Source: Pseudomonas indica NBRC 103045
GTDB taxonomy: Bacteria > Pseudomonadota > Gammaproteobacteria > Pseudomonadales > Pseudomonadaceae
Direction: 5' to 3'
Assembly: GCF_002091635.1 (NCBI RefSeq)
Contig: NZ_BDAC01000003.1
Coordinates: 248,001 to 312,000, forward strand
Length of the DNA: 64,000 bases
Positions 1-8,118 of the stretch are shown here, in pieces. The translations under genes were made by a program, and so were the position numbers. Below the pieces are notes generated by a model. The model did no database searches. It was not told where the DNA came from and saw nothing but the letters and a program-made list of their open reading frames with translations. Numbering within the stretch: position 1 is the stretch's first letter; the number at the start of each line of letters is the position of its first letter.

Positions 1-523
1 GATGCCAGGCGCGAACCAGATGGTCCGAACTGGCCTTGGAAGCCGAATAAGGGGAGCTGGGTGCATAGGGCGTGGTCTCGGTGAAGAGATCGTCCGTCCC
101 CTCCAGATCGCCATAAACCTCATCGGTGGAGATGTGATGGAAGCGGAACGCACTACGCGCCTCCTCCGGCAAGGCGCTCCAATAGCGACGCGCCACCTCC
201 AGCAATGTGTAGGTACCGACGATATTGGTCTCGATGAAATCCGCAGGCCCATCGATGGAACGGTCCACATGGGACTCTGCCGCCAGATGCATCACCGCGG
301 TCGGCCGGAACTCGGCAAACACCTTTTCCAGCGCAGACGCATCGCAGATATCCACGTGATAGAAGCGATAACGCGCCGAATCCGCCACCGCCGCCAAGGA
401 CTCCAGATTGCCGGCATAGGTGAGTTTGTCGAGGTTGGCGACCTCGAATGCCGTGTTGCCAATCAGATGGCGAACGACGGCGGAGCCGATGAAGCCGGCG
501 CCGCCGGTGACCAGAATGCGCAT
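1..523 (-). CDS. rmlB: dTDP-glucose 4,6-dehydratase (5' part only; 3' end beyond the window)
   Basis: Catalyses dTDP-glucose to dTDP-4-keto-6-deoxyglucose, the second step toward dTDP-L-rhamnose and related sugars. About 174 N-terminal codons are visible. They open with the Rossmann motif GGAGFIGS and continue with [13 protein letters not shown] and STDEVYGDL, which are hallmarks of RmlB. The protein normally has about 350 residues, so roughly the second half lies outside the window. The ATG at 523 shares one base with the TGA of the upstream glycosyltransferase (TGATG), so the two are probably translationally coupled within the O-antigen operon. No other rml gene is visible here. The sugar it feeds could be rhamnose or another 6-deoxyhexose. 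Identity is secure; the pathway end product is inference. Confidence 0.93.
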   Translation of the reverse strand, partial: MRILVTGGAGFIGSAVVRHLIGNTAFEVANLDKLTYAGNLESLAAVADSARYRFYHVDICDASALEKVFAEFRPTAVMHLAAESHVDRSIDGPADFIETNIVGTYTLLEVARRYWSALPEEARSAFRFHHISTDEVYGDLEGTDDLFTETTPYAPSSPYSASKASSDHLVRAWH

Positions 524-1476
524 CAGTATTTCTCCGCGTAGGGGCTGTCCCAGTAACGCTTGTACATGCCCAGTTTTTTCTTCAGAGCCAGCGACATGCC
601 CTGCTCCTTCTGCCCCAGTTTGTAAGCGAGCAACTTGCAGGCGTTACGAAAAATGGCCGATGGCCAGAGGTAAAGGCGGGGCAAACCGAGAAACTTGAGT
701 TCGGACTTCACGTAACGCAGCCCTTCCCCACCGGCACCGCCGAAACGTTCACGAATCCAGGGCTCGCGGGCGTGGAAGACGCCCATGTCGAAATAGCGGC
801 GGAATTCTTCCTGAAGGCTGTAGTTATGGGAATGGCGACAACCTGCATTGCCGGCATAAGCAACCTTCCAGCCACCGAGCAGCATCTTGGCCGCGACATA
901 CATGTCCTCGGCGAAAATCACATGCTCTGGAAAGCCACCCACCTCCATCAGTGCGGCGCCTCGATAGGCCGCGAAGGAATTGGACATGAACGCCGTCTTG
1001 ATGCCCAGCACGGGCGCATCCTCGAACGATTTCACCACGGAGGTCGCCGGGTAATTGAACAGACGCGCATGCTCGGCCAGTGGTGAAGCGTCCTTGTGTG
1101 GCAACTGACGTCCACATACCGCCCCAACCTTTTCGTCCTTGAAGGGAGCCACCAAATGCTCGATGGCATCGACGTCCTCCAGATAGGCATCCTGGGTCAG
1201 GAATACGTAGATGTCGTAGCCAGGGTTACGGCTCACCATCATCTGCCGCGTACCACCGTGGTTGAACTGGCTGCTGGGAATCGTTACGACGTTTGCCACG
1301 CGTGAACGCGCCAATTCACCCGTCCCATCCGAGGAACTGGAATCGACGATGAACAAATCGAAGGACGCGCTCTGTTTTTCCAACGAATCCAACAACCGGG
1401 CCAGGTCGTTCCGGCCGTTATAGGTCGGCACGATGCAGGCGATCCGAGTCTTCCGGTTATCGAGTAAATCCGACAT
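523..1476 (-). CDS. Family 2 glycosyltransferase, rhamnosyltransferase-like
   Basis: A 317-residue GT-A fold glycosyltransferase. It starts with [11 protein letters not shown] (residues 15-25), followed by VDSSSSDGT (44-52), a QDA acceptor/metal motif (95-97) and an ED pair at 190-191 in the usual position of the catalytic base. The FNHGGTR stretch (71-77) is typical of bacterial rhamnosyltransferases. This suggests a deoxyhexose donor and would fit the rmlB that immediately follows. No membrane segment is evident, so it is expected to act at the cytoplasmic face on undecaprenyl-linked O-unit. The ATG at 1476 has GAGG four bases upstream. Donor and acceptor cannot be read from sequence. Confidence 0.85.
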   Translation of the reverse strand: MSDLLDNRKTRIACIVPTYNGRNDLARLLDSLEKQSASFDLFIVDSSSSDGTGELARSRVANVVTIPSSQFNHGGTRQMMVSRNPGYDIYVFLTQDAYLEDVDAIEHLVAPFKDEKVGAVCGRQLPHKDASPLAEHARLFNYPATSVVKSFEDAPVLGIKTAFMSNSFAAYRGAALMEVGGFPEHVIFAEDMYVAAKMLLGGWKVAYAGNAGCRHSHNYSLQEEFRRYFDMGVFHAREPWIRERFGGAGGEGLRYVKSELKFLGLPRLYLWPSAIFRNACKLLAYKLGQKEQGMSLALKKKLGMYKRYWDSPYAEKY

Positions 1477-1488
1477 GCAACCTCGCGC

Positions 1489-2508
1489 TCATTGCCATTC
1501 TTCCGGACAGCTCTGCTTCCAATCCGCAAAAGCGCTTTCCAGGGTGTATTGATAGGGATAGCCGTTCTCCACCAGATAGGTGGGCAGGATATTGTTGGAC
1601 CGCACCAGCTTACGAATGCGAACCGGGCTGAACGGATGGCTAATACGCAACGGCTTGGCGATGGCATCGATGGCATAGGCAGCCGTCAACAACAAGGGAT
1701 AAGGCACAGCCGGAACCGTGCGCCTTACCCCCGCCACCTTGCAGACGGTCTCGACATAGTCCTCGATGGACGGCCCGGGGTTCATCGACATATTGAACAA
1801 GCTGACGTGCTCGCCTTTCGCCTCTTGCTGCTGTAACACCCACCACATGGCGTTGCACAGTTCCTTGACATAGACGCCCGCCTTCCGGGTGCTCCGGTTT
1901 CCCATATAGAAGAAATAACGGTGCAGCACGGCCTTGATCAGACGGGACACGTTGCCGCCTTCGCCGGGGCCGAACACCACCCCCGGCCGCACGATCACCA
2001 AGCGACGGTTGGCATTGTCCTTCGCCTGCCATGTCTGGTGAATCTTCTCCGCCGCCAACTTCGATCCACCATAGGCAGTGGCCGGCACGGGCAACGAACG
2101 CTCGTCCTTCACCGCCTCGCTGGGACCATAGGGCGAAATGGAACTGGTGAAGATCAGGCGGTTGCAACCCACCTTCTCCGCCCAGGCACAGACATTTTCC
2201 GCCCCCAACAGGTTGGTTTCGTAATACTCGAAATCTTCATGACCGGGCTCGCGATGAATTGCGGCAAAGTTAGCGATCAGTTCGACAGGCTCTTCAGGCA
2301 CCCAATCGATTGAACGGCGAACATCGCCAATGACAACTTGAAGCTTAGAGCAGGAGGTGATCAGTGCCCGCCGAAAAGCGCTGGACTTCTGACCTGCGGA
2401 CTCCAGATCATAAAGATAAACTTTGTTAACGATTTTTTGATCCAGAAGAAAACGAGCCCAAAAAGACCCGACAAAACCAGCGCCACCAAAAACAACGGCA
2501 CAATTCAT
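1489..2508 (-). CDS. NAD-dependent epimerase/dehydratase, extended SDR family
   Basis: A nucleotide-sugar epimerase or reductase of the extended short-chain dehydrogenase family, about 339 residues. It has an N-terminal NAD-binding GGAGFVGS (residues 8-15), TSSISPYG near 121-128 and the catalytic YxxxK as YGGSK (Y146, K150). These make it GalE-like, but the product is not determined. The start is the ATG at 2508, because AAGGA lies nine bases upstream. A TTG nine bases further up has no room for a ribosome binding site. It lies between wzy and a glycosyltransferase in the O-antigen operon, so it probably makes or modifies one sugar of the repeat unit. Downstream spacing to the glycosyltransferase is 12 bases. 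Confidence 0.82.
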   Translation of the reverse strand: MNCAVVFGGAGFVGSFWARFLLDQKIVNKVYLYDLESAGQKSSAFRRALITSCSKLQVVIGDVRRSIDWVPEEPVELIANFAAIHREPGHEDFEYYETNLLGAENVCAWAEKVGCNRLIFTSSISPYGPSEAVKDERSLPVPATAYGGSKLAAEKIHQTWQAKDNANRRLVIVRPGVVFGPGEGGNVSRLIKAVLHRYFFYMGNRSTRKAGVYVKELCNAMWWVLQQQEAKGEHVSLFNMSMNPGPSIEDYVETVCKVAGVRRTVPAVPYPLLLTAAYAIDAIAKPLRISHPFSPVRIRKLVRSNNILPTYLVENGYPYQYTLESAFADWKQSCPEEWQ

Positions 2509-2524
2509 ATAGAACAATCCTTAA

Positions 2525-3799
2525 TCAAGACCACCCCCTCACGCCACCCCTTGCGCCAGACATCGCCCAACGAAGACCAGTAACGCCCAAAAGAAGAAGA
2601 AGAAGAAAGAGAAGCTTCAAATTCAAAAGACCTGACAAGCTACCCATTGAAATAAATCCGTTGTACATAACCAGCATATTCGCTAGGAGAAAGTAACCAA
2701 TCAGGTCACGCTCAAGCACGGCCTTGACGACCCTAATAGCAATAGCAGAATGCAACACCCCAAAAATAAGGGCAGCAGGAAAAGCAAATACCCCTAAATG
2801 CACGACCAAACTGGCAAAATAGCCAAACGTAAACCTGACCCCTCGCTCAATCATTCCATCGGCAATATCCGGGGATATGAGCAGCATTACATTCTCCATT
2901 CCATCCCAAAGCCCAGCAGGATTAAAATACAAAAAAGGCTCTCTTACAAAGAGATCATATGCCCCCCAAAATGTATGCCCCTGCAAACCCAAAATGCGGT
3001 AAGCAAGCAACCCCAATGGACCTCCGAACTCATCAGACAGAGAATATCTTGTATAGTGATAATAAACCATCGACAATGAAATTATAAAAACAACTAACAC
3101 GGGCAAGAGAGCTTTTTTTAAAAACAATGACAAACGCAAAAAAAATGCCTTCTCACAAACAAGCGGCAAGGACACCAAGAAGAAGGAAAGAATAAAACCA
3201 CCAAATTTCTGCCCAATCAAAGCAAGGTAGAGCAAATACAGCAAAGTCAAGAAAAATGGAAAAAAATGCCTCTTTGAAACAAGGAAGAGCCAGCCAAGCA
3301 AAATCGGCAGAGGAACAGCCACGACCCCCATCGGAGCGATGACCCACCAAAGACTTGTACCTTGGATATATTCAAATCTATCTATATAACCATCCTGAAA
3401 CAACGGCGGCGGCGAACTTATCAGAACATTAACATACAGGAGAGTTAAAACAAGAAGACTAACACAACCAATCAGTATTGGTTCCCATGCCGGCACAAGC
3501 CCATATTTAGAATACCCCCCCGATAGATCACCACGCCGAAATCTCGCCCACGTAGCCCCTCCAACAAAATGGGTAAACATCAGAAAAAAAAGAAAAATCG
3601 CCGCACCATTGAAGTGCGAATATTTAAACTGCTCAATTATATAAACGTCAAAAGCCTCTAAATAAGCAACCGAAACAAACCCTACAAAACCAAAAAACCA
3701 AAAAAGAGACTGAACATAAAGAAAACTTACATTCTGATGAAAAAGACACCCCCCTAGAAAAACCAACAACAAGAAAACAAGAACAAAGTATATAATCAC
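2525..3799 (-). CDS. wzy: O-antigen polymerase-like membrane protein (Wzy candidate)
   Basis: A 424-residue very hydrophobic protein with about ten to twelve predicted membrane segments. A larger soluble stretch near residues 110-150 contains PPPLFQDGYIDRFEY, and there is a short GQKFGG motif between two helices. No enzyme motif is recognisable, as is usual for Wzy. It is the only multi-spanning protein of the cluster besides Wzx, so a Wzy-type polymerase is the best call. Translation starts at a GTG that overlaps the upstream TGA by four bases (GTGA). The gene is strikingly AT-rich compared with all neighbours and contains A/T runs of seven and eight bases, as often seen for horizontally acquired wzy genes. 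Confidence 0.7.
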   Translation of the reverse strand: MIIYFVLVFLLLVFLGGCLFHQNVSFLYVQSLFWFFGFVGFVSVAYLEAFDVYIIEQFKYSHFNGAAIFLFFLMFTHFVGGATWARFRRGDLSGGYSKYGLVPAWEPILIGCVSLLVLTLLYVNVLISSPPPLFQDGYIDRFEYIQGTSLWWVIAPMGVVAVPLPILLGWLFLVSKRHFFPFFLTLLYLLYLALIGQKFGGFILSFFLVSLPLVCEKAFFLRLSLFLKKALLPVLVVFIISLSMVYYHYTRYSLSDEFGGPLGLLAYRILGLQGHTFWGAYDLFVREPFLYFNPAGLWDGMENVMLLISPDIADGMIERGVRFTFGYFASLVVHLGVFAFPAALIFGVLHSAIAIRVVKAVLERDLIGYFLLANMLVMYNGFISMGSLSGLLNLKLLFLLLLLLGVTGLRWAMSGARGGVRGWS

Positions 3800-4752
3800 A
3801 AGAATAAAACTCCACTATCCTTCATCAAGCCCAATACCTCCTTCATTGCCGAGTCAGAAAAATCACCCTCTCCAGCCAAAGAAATCGCCATAGCAGCTGG
3901 ACACAAACACTTGATCATCAGCAACGCACTGCTTGTTGTAGAAACAACAGTCTGGCAATGAGATTTGAAGAAAAACACTTCAGCAGGCTCTACGCTACTT
4001 GTCACGTCAACAGAGAACCCAGCCGCTTTAAATTTCGCCAAATCCATTAAACTACCAGCCCGACTAGGATGCGGTTTAATCAAAATATCTCTACCTCTAT
4101 AATGCGTCAGCAACATATCATAGAGACGACTCTCAAACGACTTAGCAGTCACAGCGTCCATTGGTGGCTCCAGCACCAAGACACCATTACCAGACGCCAC
4201 CATGCCCACATCCCCGCCAATAGTGGTCACAGAACCATCAAATTGCAATTTATCTAGTATCACCCCTTGAGGAACAAGCATCCCTCTGACGCCTTTAACA
4301 TCCTGATCAACAACGTCACTCATTAACCTCACATATCGATGAAATATAAATACTGACTTCCTCCTCTGCTTAACTTGGTAATCAACCATAGCCCCCGAGA
4401 AAGCTGATACACGTCTATAATTTAGAATCCCATCAAACAGATAATATAGCGAAACCCTATCAACATTCGAATAATAAACTTTATTAGCTACAAAATTCAT
4501 AAGATGCGGGGTATAAATATCGACCTCCGCATACCTCCGAATACGAAAGCAATAAAATACAACTTTTAAACACATCAGCACAAGATTCAGCAGCCCCACC
4601 GGCCTTATACCAATGACCCGCCCTTGAACCGGAGCGAGAGGCGGGTAAACAGTAAACAAATAGACATCTGTACCATCTACCCTCTCCAAAATTTGCCGCA
4701 GAATAATATTCTGTGCTTGGCCCAGAACAAAAATCACCGAAGCTTTTCTCAT
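3796..4752 (-). CDS. Polysialyltransferase-like glycosyltransferase, candidate pseudaminyltransferase
   Basis: A 318-residue putative GT-B glycosyltransferase. It carries three short signatures of bacterial sialyltransferase-like families (GT38/GT52/GT97 type). An acidic-D-G-like site appears as LFDG (residues 105-108), the HP motif as KPHP (226-229), and a serine/threonine-rich motif as STTSSAL (271-277). In those families the HP motif binds the CMP of the donor. The gene directly follows pseI with a four-base ATGA overlap and precedes wzy with a GTGA overlap. Since the operon encodes all enzymes to make CMP-pseudaminic acid, it is the most likely transferase for that sugar. Base composition is AT-rich like wzy. 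Family placement comes from motifs only, and substrate is inference. Confidence 0.65.
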   Translation of the reverse strand: MRKASVIFVLGQAQNIILRQILERVDGTDVYLFTVYPPLAPVQGRVIGIRPVGLLNLVLMCLKVVFYCFRIRRYAEVDIYTPHLMNFVANKVYYSNVDRVSLYYLFDGILNYRRVSAFSGAMVDYQVKQRRKSVFIFHRYVRLMSDVVDQDVKGVRGMLVPQGVILDKLQFDGSVTTIGGDVGMVASGNGVLVLEPPMDAVTAKSFESRLYDMLLTHYRGRDILIKPHPSRAGSLMDLAKFKAAGFSVDVTSSVEPAEVFFFKSHCQTVVSTTSSALLMIKCLCPAAMAISLAGEGDFSDSAMKEVLGLMKDSGVLFL

Positions 4753-5813
4753 CCCTCACACCCGACAACTTCCAACGAAACCGGAGTGTAAGCCCCAACA
4801 TCAACCTTTACCTTCTTGCCAATCACCTCGCCCAGATACTTTGGTGGTAGACCAAACCCAGGACGCACACTTCTAACCACATCTTCGGTAATAACTGAGC
4901 CTGCCTTTAAACTTTTCACAAAATACAGAGACCGTCGAAATTGGACACTCCCCTGTTCACTGGACTTCCTTCCATAGTCAACTCGCCCCAAGGCGGCCCA
5001 AGCTGTCTTGCTGTCTCGGCACAGGGCTTCCAGCTCTTTCGGTTCCAAGGAAAAACTGTCGTCGGGCCCACCGCCGCTGCGATCCAGCGTGAAGTGCTTT
5101 TCGATGATGGAGGCGCCCAGCGCCACGCTGGTTATGGCTGTGGTGTTATCCAAGGTGTGGTCAGATAGGCCCGTTACCAGACCGAAGCGCTGAATCATGT
5201 CCGGGATGGTGCGTAGGTTGTAATCCTCGGCTGGAGCCGGGTAGCCACTGACGCAATGGAGGATTGCCAGCTCTTTGCAGCCGCCTTCACGTGCCGCCTC
5301 GATGGCTTCCTGAATTTCCTCGGCGTCGGCCATGCCGGTGGAAATGATCATGGGCTTGCCGGTGGCCGCAACATATTTGATCAGCGGTAAATCCACGGCT
5401 TCGAAGGAAGCGATCTTGTAGGCCGGTGCGTTCAGGTCTTCGAGGAGATCGACTGCAGTGTTGTCGAACGGCGAACTGAAAATAGTGATGCCAAGCTCGC
5501 GCGCGTAGTCGAACAGCGGCTTGTGCCATTCCCACGGCATATGCGCTTCTTCATACAACTCGTAGAGTGTACGGCCATCCCAGAGGCCGCCATGAATCTG
5601 GAAATCTTCCGAGTTGCAATCGAGGGTGATGGTATCCGGCCGGTAGGTCTGCAACTTGACGGCGTCGGCGCCCGCCGCCTTGGCTTCCCGAATGATGCTC
5701 ATGGCCGTCTCGAGCTTGCCGTTGTGGTTCGCGGACAGCTCGGCAATGACGTAGGGCGGCTCATCGATGGCGATACGACGCCCGGCGATGGAAATGCTGG
5801 GATGGTTCGGCAT
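4749..5813 (-). CDS. pseI: Pseudaminic acid synthase
   Basis: Condenses 2,4-diacetamido-2,4,6-trideoxy-L-altrose with phosphoenolpyruvate to give pseudaminic acid, the fifth pathway step. The protein has 354 residues. The NeuB-type TIM barrel spans about 1-285, with AELSANHNG near residues 24-32 and KLQTYRPDT shortly after. A C-terminal SAF/antifreeze-like domain of about 60 residues contains RSLYFVKSLKAGSVIT. The ATG at 5813 is chosen because AAGGA precedes it by eight bases and the N-terminus then matches the family. Longer in-frame starts would run into pseH. It lies five bases after the pseH stop and overlaps the next gene by four. It could be confused with NeuB, but the complete pse set argues for PseI. 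Confidence 0.93.
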   Translation of the reverse strand: MPNHPSISIAGRRIAIDEPPYVIAELSANHNGKLETAMSIIREAKAAGADAVKLQTYRPDTITLDCNSEDFQIHGGLWDGRTLYELYEEAHMPWEWHKPLFDYARELGITIFSSPFDNTAVDLLEDLNAPAYKIASFEAVDLPLIKYVAATGKPMIISTGMADAEEIQEAIEAAREGGCKELAILHCVSGYPAPAEDYNLRTIPDMIQRFGLVTGLSDHTLDNTTAITSVALGASIIEKHFTLDRSGGGPDDSFSLEPKELEALCRDSKTAWAALGRVDYGRKSSEQGSVQFRRSLYFVKSLKAGSVITEDVVRSVRPGFGLPPKYLGEVIGKKVKVDVGAYTPVSLEVVGCEG

Positions 5814-5818
5814 GTTGC

Positions 5819-6331
5819 TTATCCTTCTTGAAGCGGCTGCCATTCGTGCTTGAGCAAGCCGAAGCACACCACGGCGTGATAGCGTTCACCATCGAAATGC
5901 TGGTCACGCAGGATGCCTTCCTGCTGAAACCCCAACCGGCGATGGAAGTTGATGGAGCGTTCGTTGTAGGCCAGCGCCTGGCCGCAAATCTTGTGGAATC
6001 CCAGGTTCATGAAGGCATACTCCAGCGCGGCGCCACCCAGCAGACGACCGCTGCCTTTGGGCGCGTCGGGCGCGGCATAGAATCCCCAGTCGGCGATGCC
6101 ACCGTCGTTCAATCGATTGAAATGGATGAAGCCGGTAGGCGTGCCCTCCAGTTCGAAGACCAGAAGATGTCTTGCAGGGTTGGATGCGCTTCGCTCGAAC
6201 CAGCTTCGATGTTCATCGAAGCCGATCTCATGCTGGGTATACATGTATCGGCGAACGTCCGGATGGTTTCGCCATGCGAGTACCCTTTCCAGGTCTGCTT
6301 CGACCATAGGGCGAACCTGCGCTTTTTTCAT
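5819..6331 (-). CDS. pseH: UDP-4-amino-4,6-dideoxy-N-acetyl-L-altrosamine N-acetyltransferase
   Basis: A GNAT-fold acetyltransferase of 170 residues that acetylates the 4-amino group using acetyl-CoA, the third step of pseudaminic acid synthesis. It opens with VRPMVEADLERVLAWRNHP, typical of PseH and related sugar acetyltransferases. The acetyl-CoA binding part is APKGSGRLLGGAALEYAF. The NERSINFHRRLGFQQEG stretch matches the conserved C-terminal GNAT segment. It overlaps pseG by four bases (ATGA). Some GNATs of this shape act on ribosomal proteins, but the neighbouring pse genes settle the assignment. Confidence 0.9.
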   Translation of the reverse strand: MKKAQVRPMVEADLERVLAWRNHPDVRRYMYTQHEIGFDEHRSWFERSASNPARHLLVFELEGTPTGFIHFNRLNDGGIADWGFYAAPDAPKGSGRLLGGAALEYAFMNLGFHKICGQALAYNERSINFHRRLGFQQEGILRDQHFDGERYHAVVCFGLLKHEWQPLQEG

Positions 6332-7416
6332 CCAAGCAATTCCGTCAGTGAATCGACAACGCGGCTAGCTCCCAGGCCATCGGTTATCCGCGCGGACATG
6401 ACCGACATTGTTTCCAGTTCGTTTCGCTGTTCAAGCCGCATGAGTGTGGCAGGAAGCCGGGAAATTTCCGGGGTGTCTCCAAGCAGGCACGCAGCCTGCG
6501 CCTCCTGTAGCGCCTGGGCGCCTGACCACTGGTTATCGGCAAGGACCACCATGATTGTCGGCACACCCAGGCAGCACCGCTCCCATGAGGTTCCCCCCGC
6601 CGCACCGATGGCCAAATCGCAATCCGCCATGCGTTGGGCCATATCGGCGACATTGACCAGTACGTCGGTCGGCCAGGGCATATCCCTGGCAATTCCCTTG
6701 ACCGCCTCTAACCAAGGGGCCTTGGCTCCCATCACGACATCGATCCGAATATCGTCCGGCAAGGCGCTGTGTTTCAAAGCTTCCAATACTTTGCCGGTGG
6801 CATTGGGCTGGTCTACGCCGCCCATGGTGATGAGTAGATTCTGCAACTTGGGCTGCTTACGACGTTCAAGGCTGTACTCCCGTAGCGCCGCAAATTCCGG
6901 TCGCAACAAACCATATTGCGGCCCCGCGAGCACGGTGCACGCCTCTGGAGTCAGCCCGGCATAGTCCGCGGGCTTTCGCCCCAGGTTCTGGTCGAGCAAC
7001 AAGTCGCATTGGTGGGCCCGATCAGCCAGATCATCGATGACCATCAACCGTCGACAGAAGGGCCGCAGGCTCTCTTCCCAACGAATATCCAGGGCATAGT
7101 GGTCGACGATCAGCCAATCTGGCTGGAGCGCCTGCAGGATGGGCAGGCAGGCCTGCGCATCCTGCTCCTGGGTGGCGCCCAGCCAGGCGGCGTGGGCCGG
7201 ACCATTTCGGTCTATCGGGCTCTCCGGTTCGCAAGGCAGGACATGAACGACATGGCCCTTGCCGCGAACCAGTTCGAGGAGGTGGCCAGGGTGCTCCCGG
7301 CAGAGGAAGTGGCATTCCGCACCCTTCTGCTTCAAGGCGTCGGCCAAGGTCACGCAGCGCATGACGTGGCCGCTGCCCATCTGCAATGAGGCGTCCGCAC
7401 GGAAAGCAATCTTCAT
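6328..7416 (-). CDS. pseG: UDP-2,4-diacetamido-2,4,6-trideoxy-L-altropyranose hydrolase
   Basis: Releases UDP from the diacetamido sugar nucleotide, giving the free hexose that PseI uses. The 362-residue protein has the GT-B-like PseG fold. It begins MKIAFRADAS and carries GSGHVMR at 14-20. His17 corresponds to the catalytic histidine described in Campylobacter PseG. The C-terminal half contains LITMGGVDQPNATGKV and IGAAGGTSWERCCLGVPTI, the nucleotide-binding half of this fold. It is three bases after the pseF stop and overlaps pseH by four. Some organisms fuse PseG to PseF or PseH, but here all three are separate. Confidence 0.93.
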   Translation of the reverse strand: MKIAFRADASLQMGSGHVMRCVTLADALKQKGAECHFLCREHPGHLLELVRGKGHVVHVLPCEPESPIDRNGPAHAAWLGATQEQDAQACLPILQALQPDWLIVDHYALDIRWEESLRPFCRRLMVIDDLADRAHQCDLLLDQNLGRKPADYAGLTPEACTVLAGPQYGLLRPEFAALREYSLERRKQPKLQNLLITMGGVDQPNATGKVLEALKHSALPDDIRIDVVMGAKAPWLEAVKGIARDMPWPTDVLVNVADMAQRMADCDLAIGAAGGTSWERCCLGVPTIMVVLADNQWSGAQALQEAQAACLLGDTPEISRLPATLMRLEQRNELETMSVMSARITDGLGASRVVDSLTELLG

Positions 7417-7419
7417 GGC

Positions 7420-8118
7420 TTACCGCTCCCCCTGGGCCTGCATGGCCTTGAACAGCCACTCGGCCCGCTCCCAGTCTTCCAGGGTGTCGATGTCCTGAAC
7501 GCGATGGCGAGGTAGCAGAACCGGTACGGCATGTGTCCCGAACAGGATCTTGCCTTCCAACCAGGCATTGGCGCGTCCCCAGTAGAACTGGCCCGCATCG
7601 TGATAGGCCTCTTCGAGGTCCTGGGAGCGTGTGTTGAAATGCTCGGGATTGAACATTTCGACGCGGCCCGCCGACGTAATGCGGATTGCTCGCTGGATGG
7701 GGAAGGCATAACTGGTGACGGAGAAGGCGTAGTCGCAGTCGTTCCCGGCCAGCGCCTCCAGCCCCCTGCGGATGTTCTCGCCGGTCACGAAGGGCGCGGT
7801 GGCGTAGATGCAGCACACCTGCTCCGGGGCCTCGCCGTTGGCGATGAACCACTCCACTGCATGGCGAATGACCGGAACGGTTCCGGCGTAGTCGTCCGAC
7901 AGTTCCGCCGGACGCATGAAGGGAACGTCCGCGCCGTACTGGCGGGCAACCTCGGCGATTTCCGCATCGTCGGTGGAGACGATCACCCGGTCGAAGCAGC
8001 CGCTCTCCAGGGCGGCCTCGATCGAGCGTGCGATCATCGGCTTGCCGCAGAATGGCTTGATGTTCTTGCGTGGGATGCGCTTGCTACCGCCGCGCGCGGG
8101 AATGACTGCCAGCCTCAT
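7420..8118 (-). CDS. pseF: Pseudaminic acid cytidylyltransferase
   Basis: Activates pseudaminic acid with CTP to CMP-pseudaminic acid, the last step before transfer. The protein has 232 residues, with the CTP-binding signature IPARGGSKRIPRKN near residues 6-19 that is shared by NeuA, KdsB and PseF. It also has VSTDDAEIAEVA and the central VDIDTLEDW-like end found in PseF/NeuA proteins, here QDIDTLEDWERAE. The start at 8118 overlaps the pseC stop by four bases (ATGA). Sequence alone barely separates PseF from NeuA. The set of neighbours makes pseudaminic acid the substrate. Confidence 0.92.
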   Translation of the reverse strand: MRLAVIPARGGSKRIPRKNIKPFCGKPMIARSIEAALESGCFDRVIVSTDDAEIAEVARQYGADVPFMRPAELSDDYAGTVPVIRHAVEWFIANGEAPEQVCCIYATAPFVTGENIRRGLEALAGNDCDYAFSVTSYAFPIQRAIRITSAGRVEMFNPEHFNTRSQDLEEAYHDAGQFYWGRANAWLEGKILFGTHAVPVLLPRHRVQDIDTLEDWERAEWLFKAMQAQGER

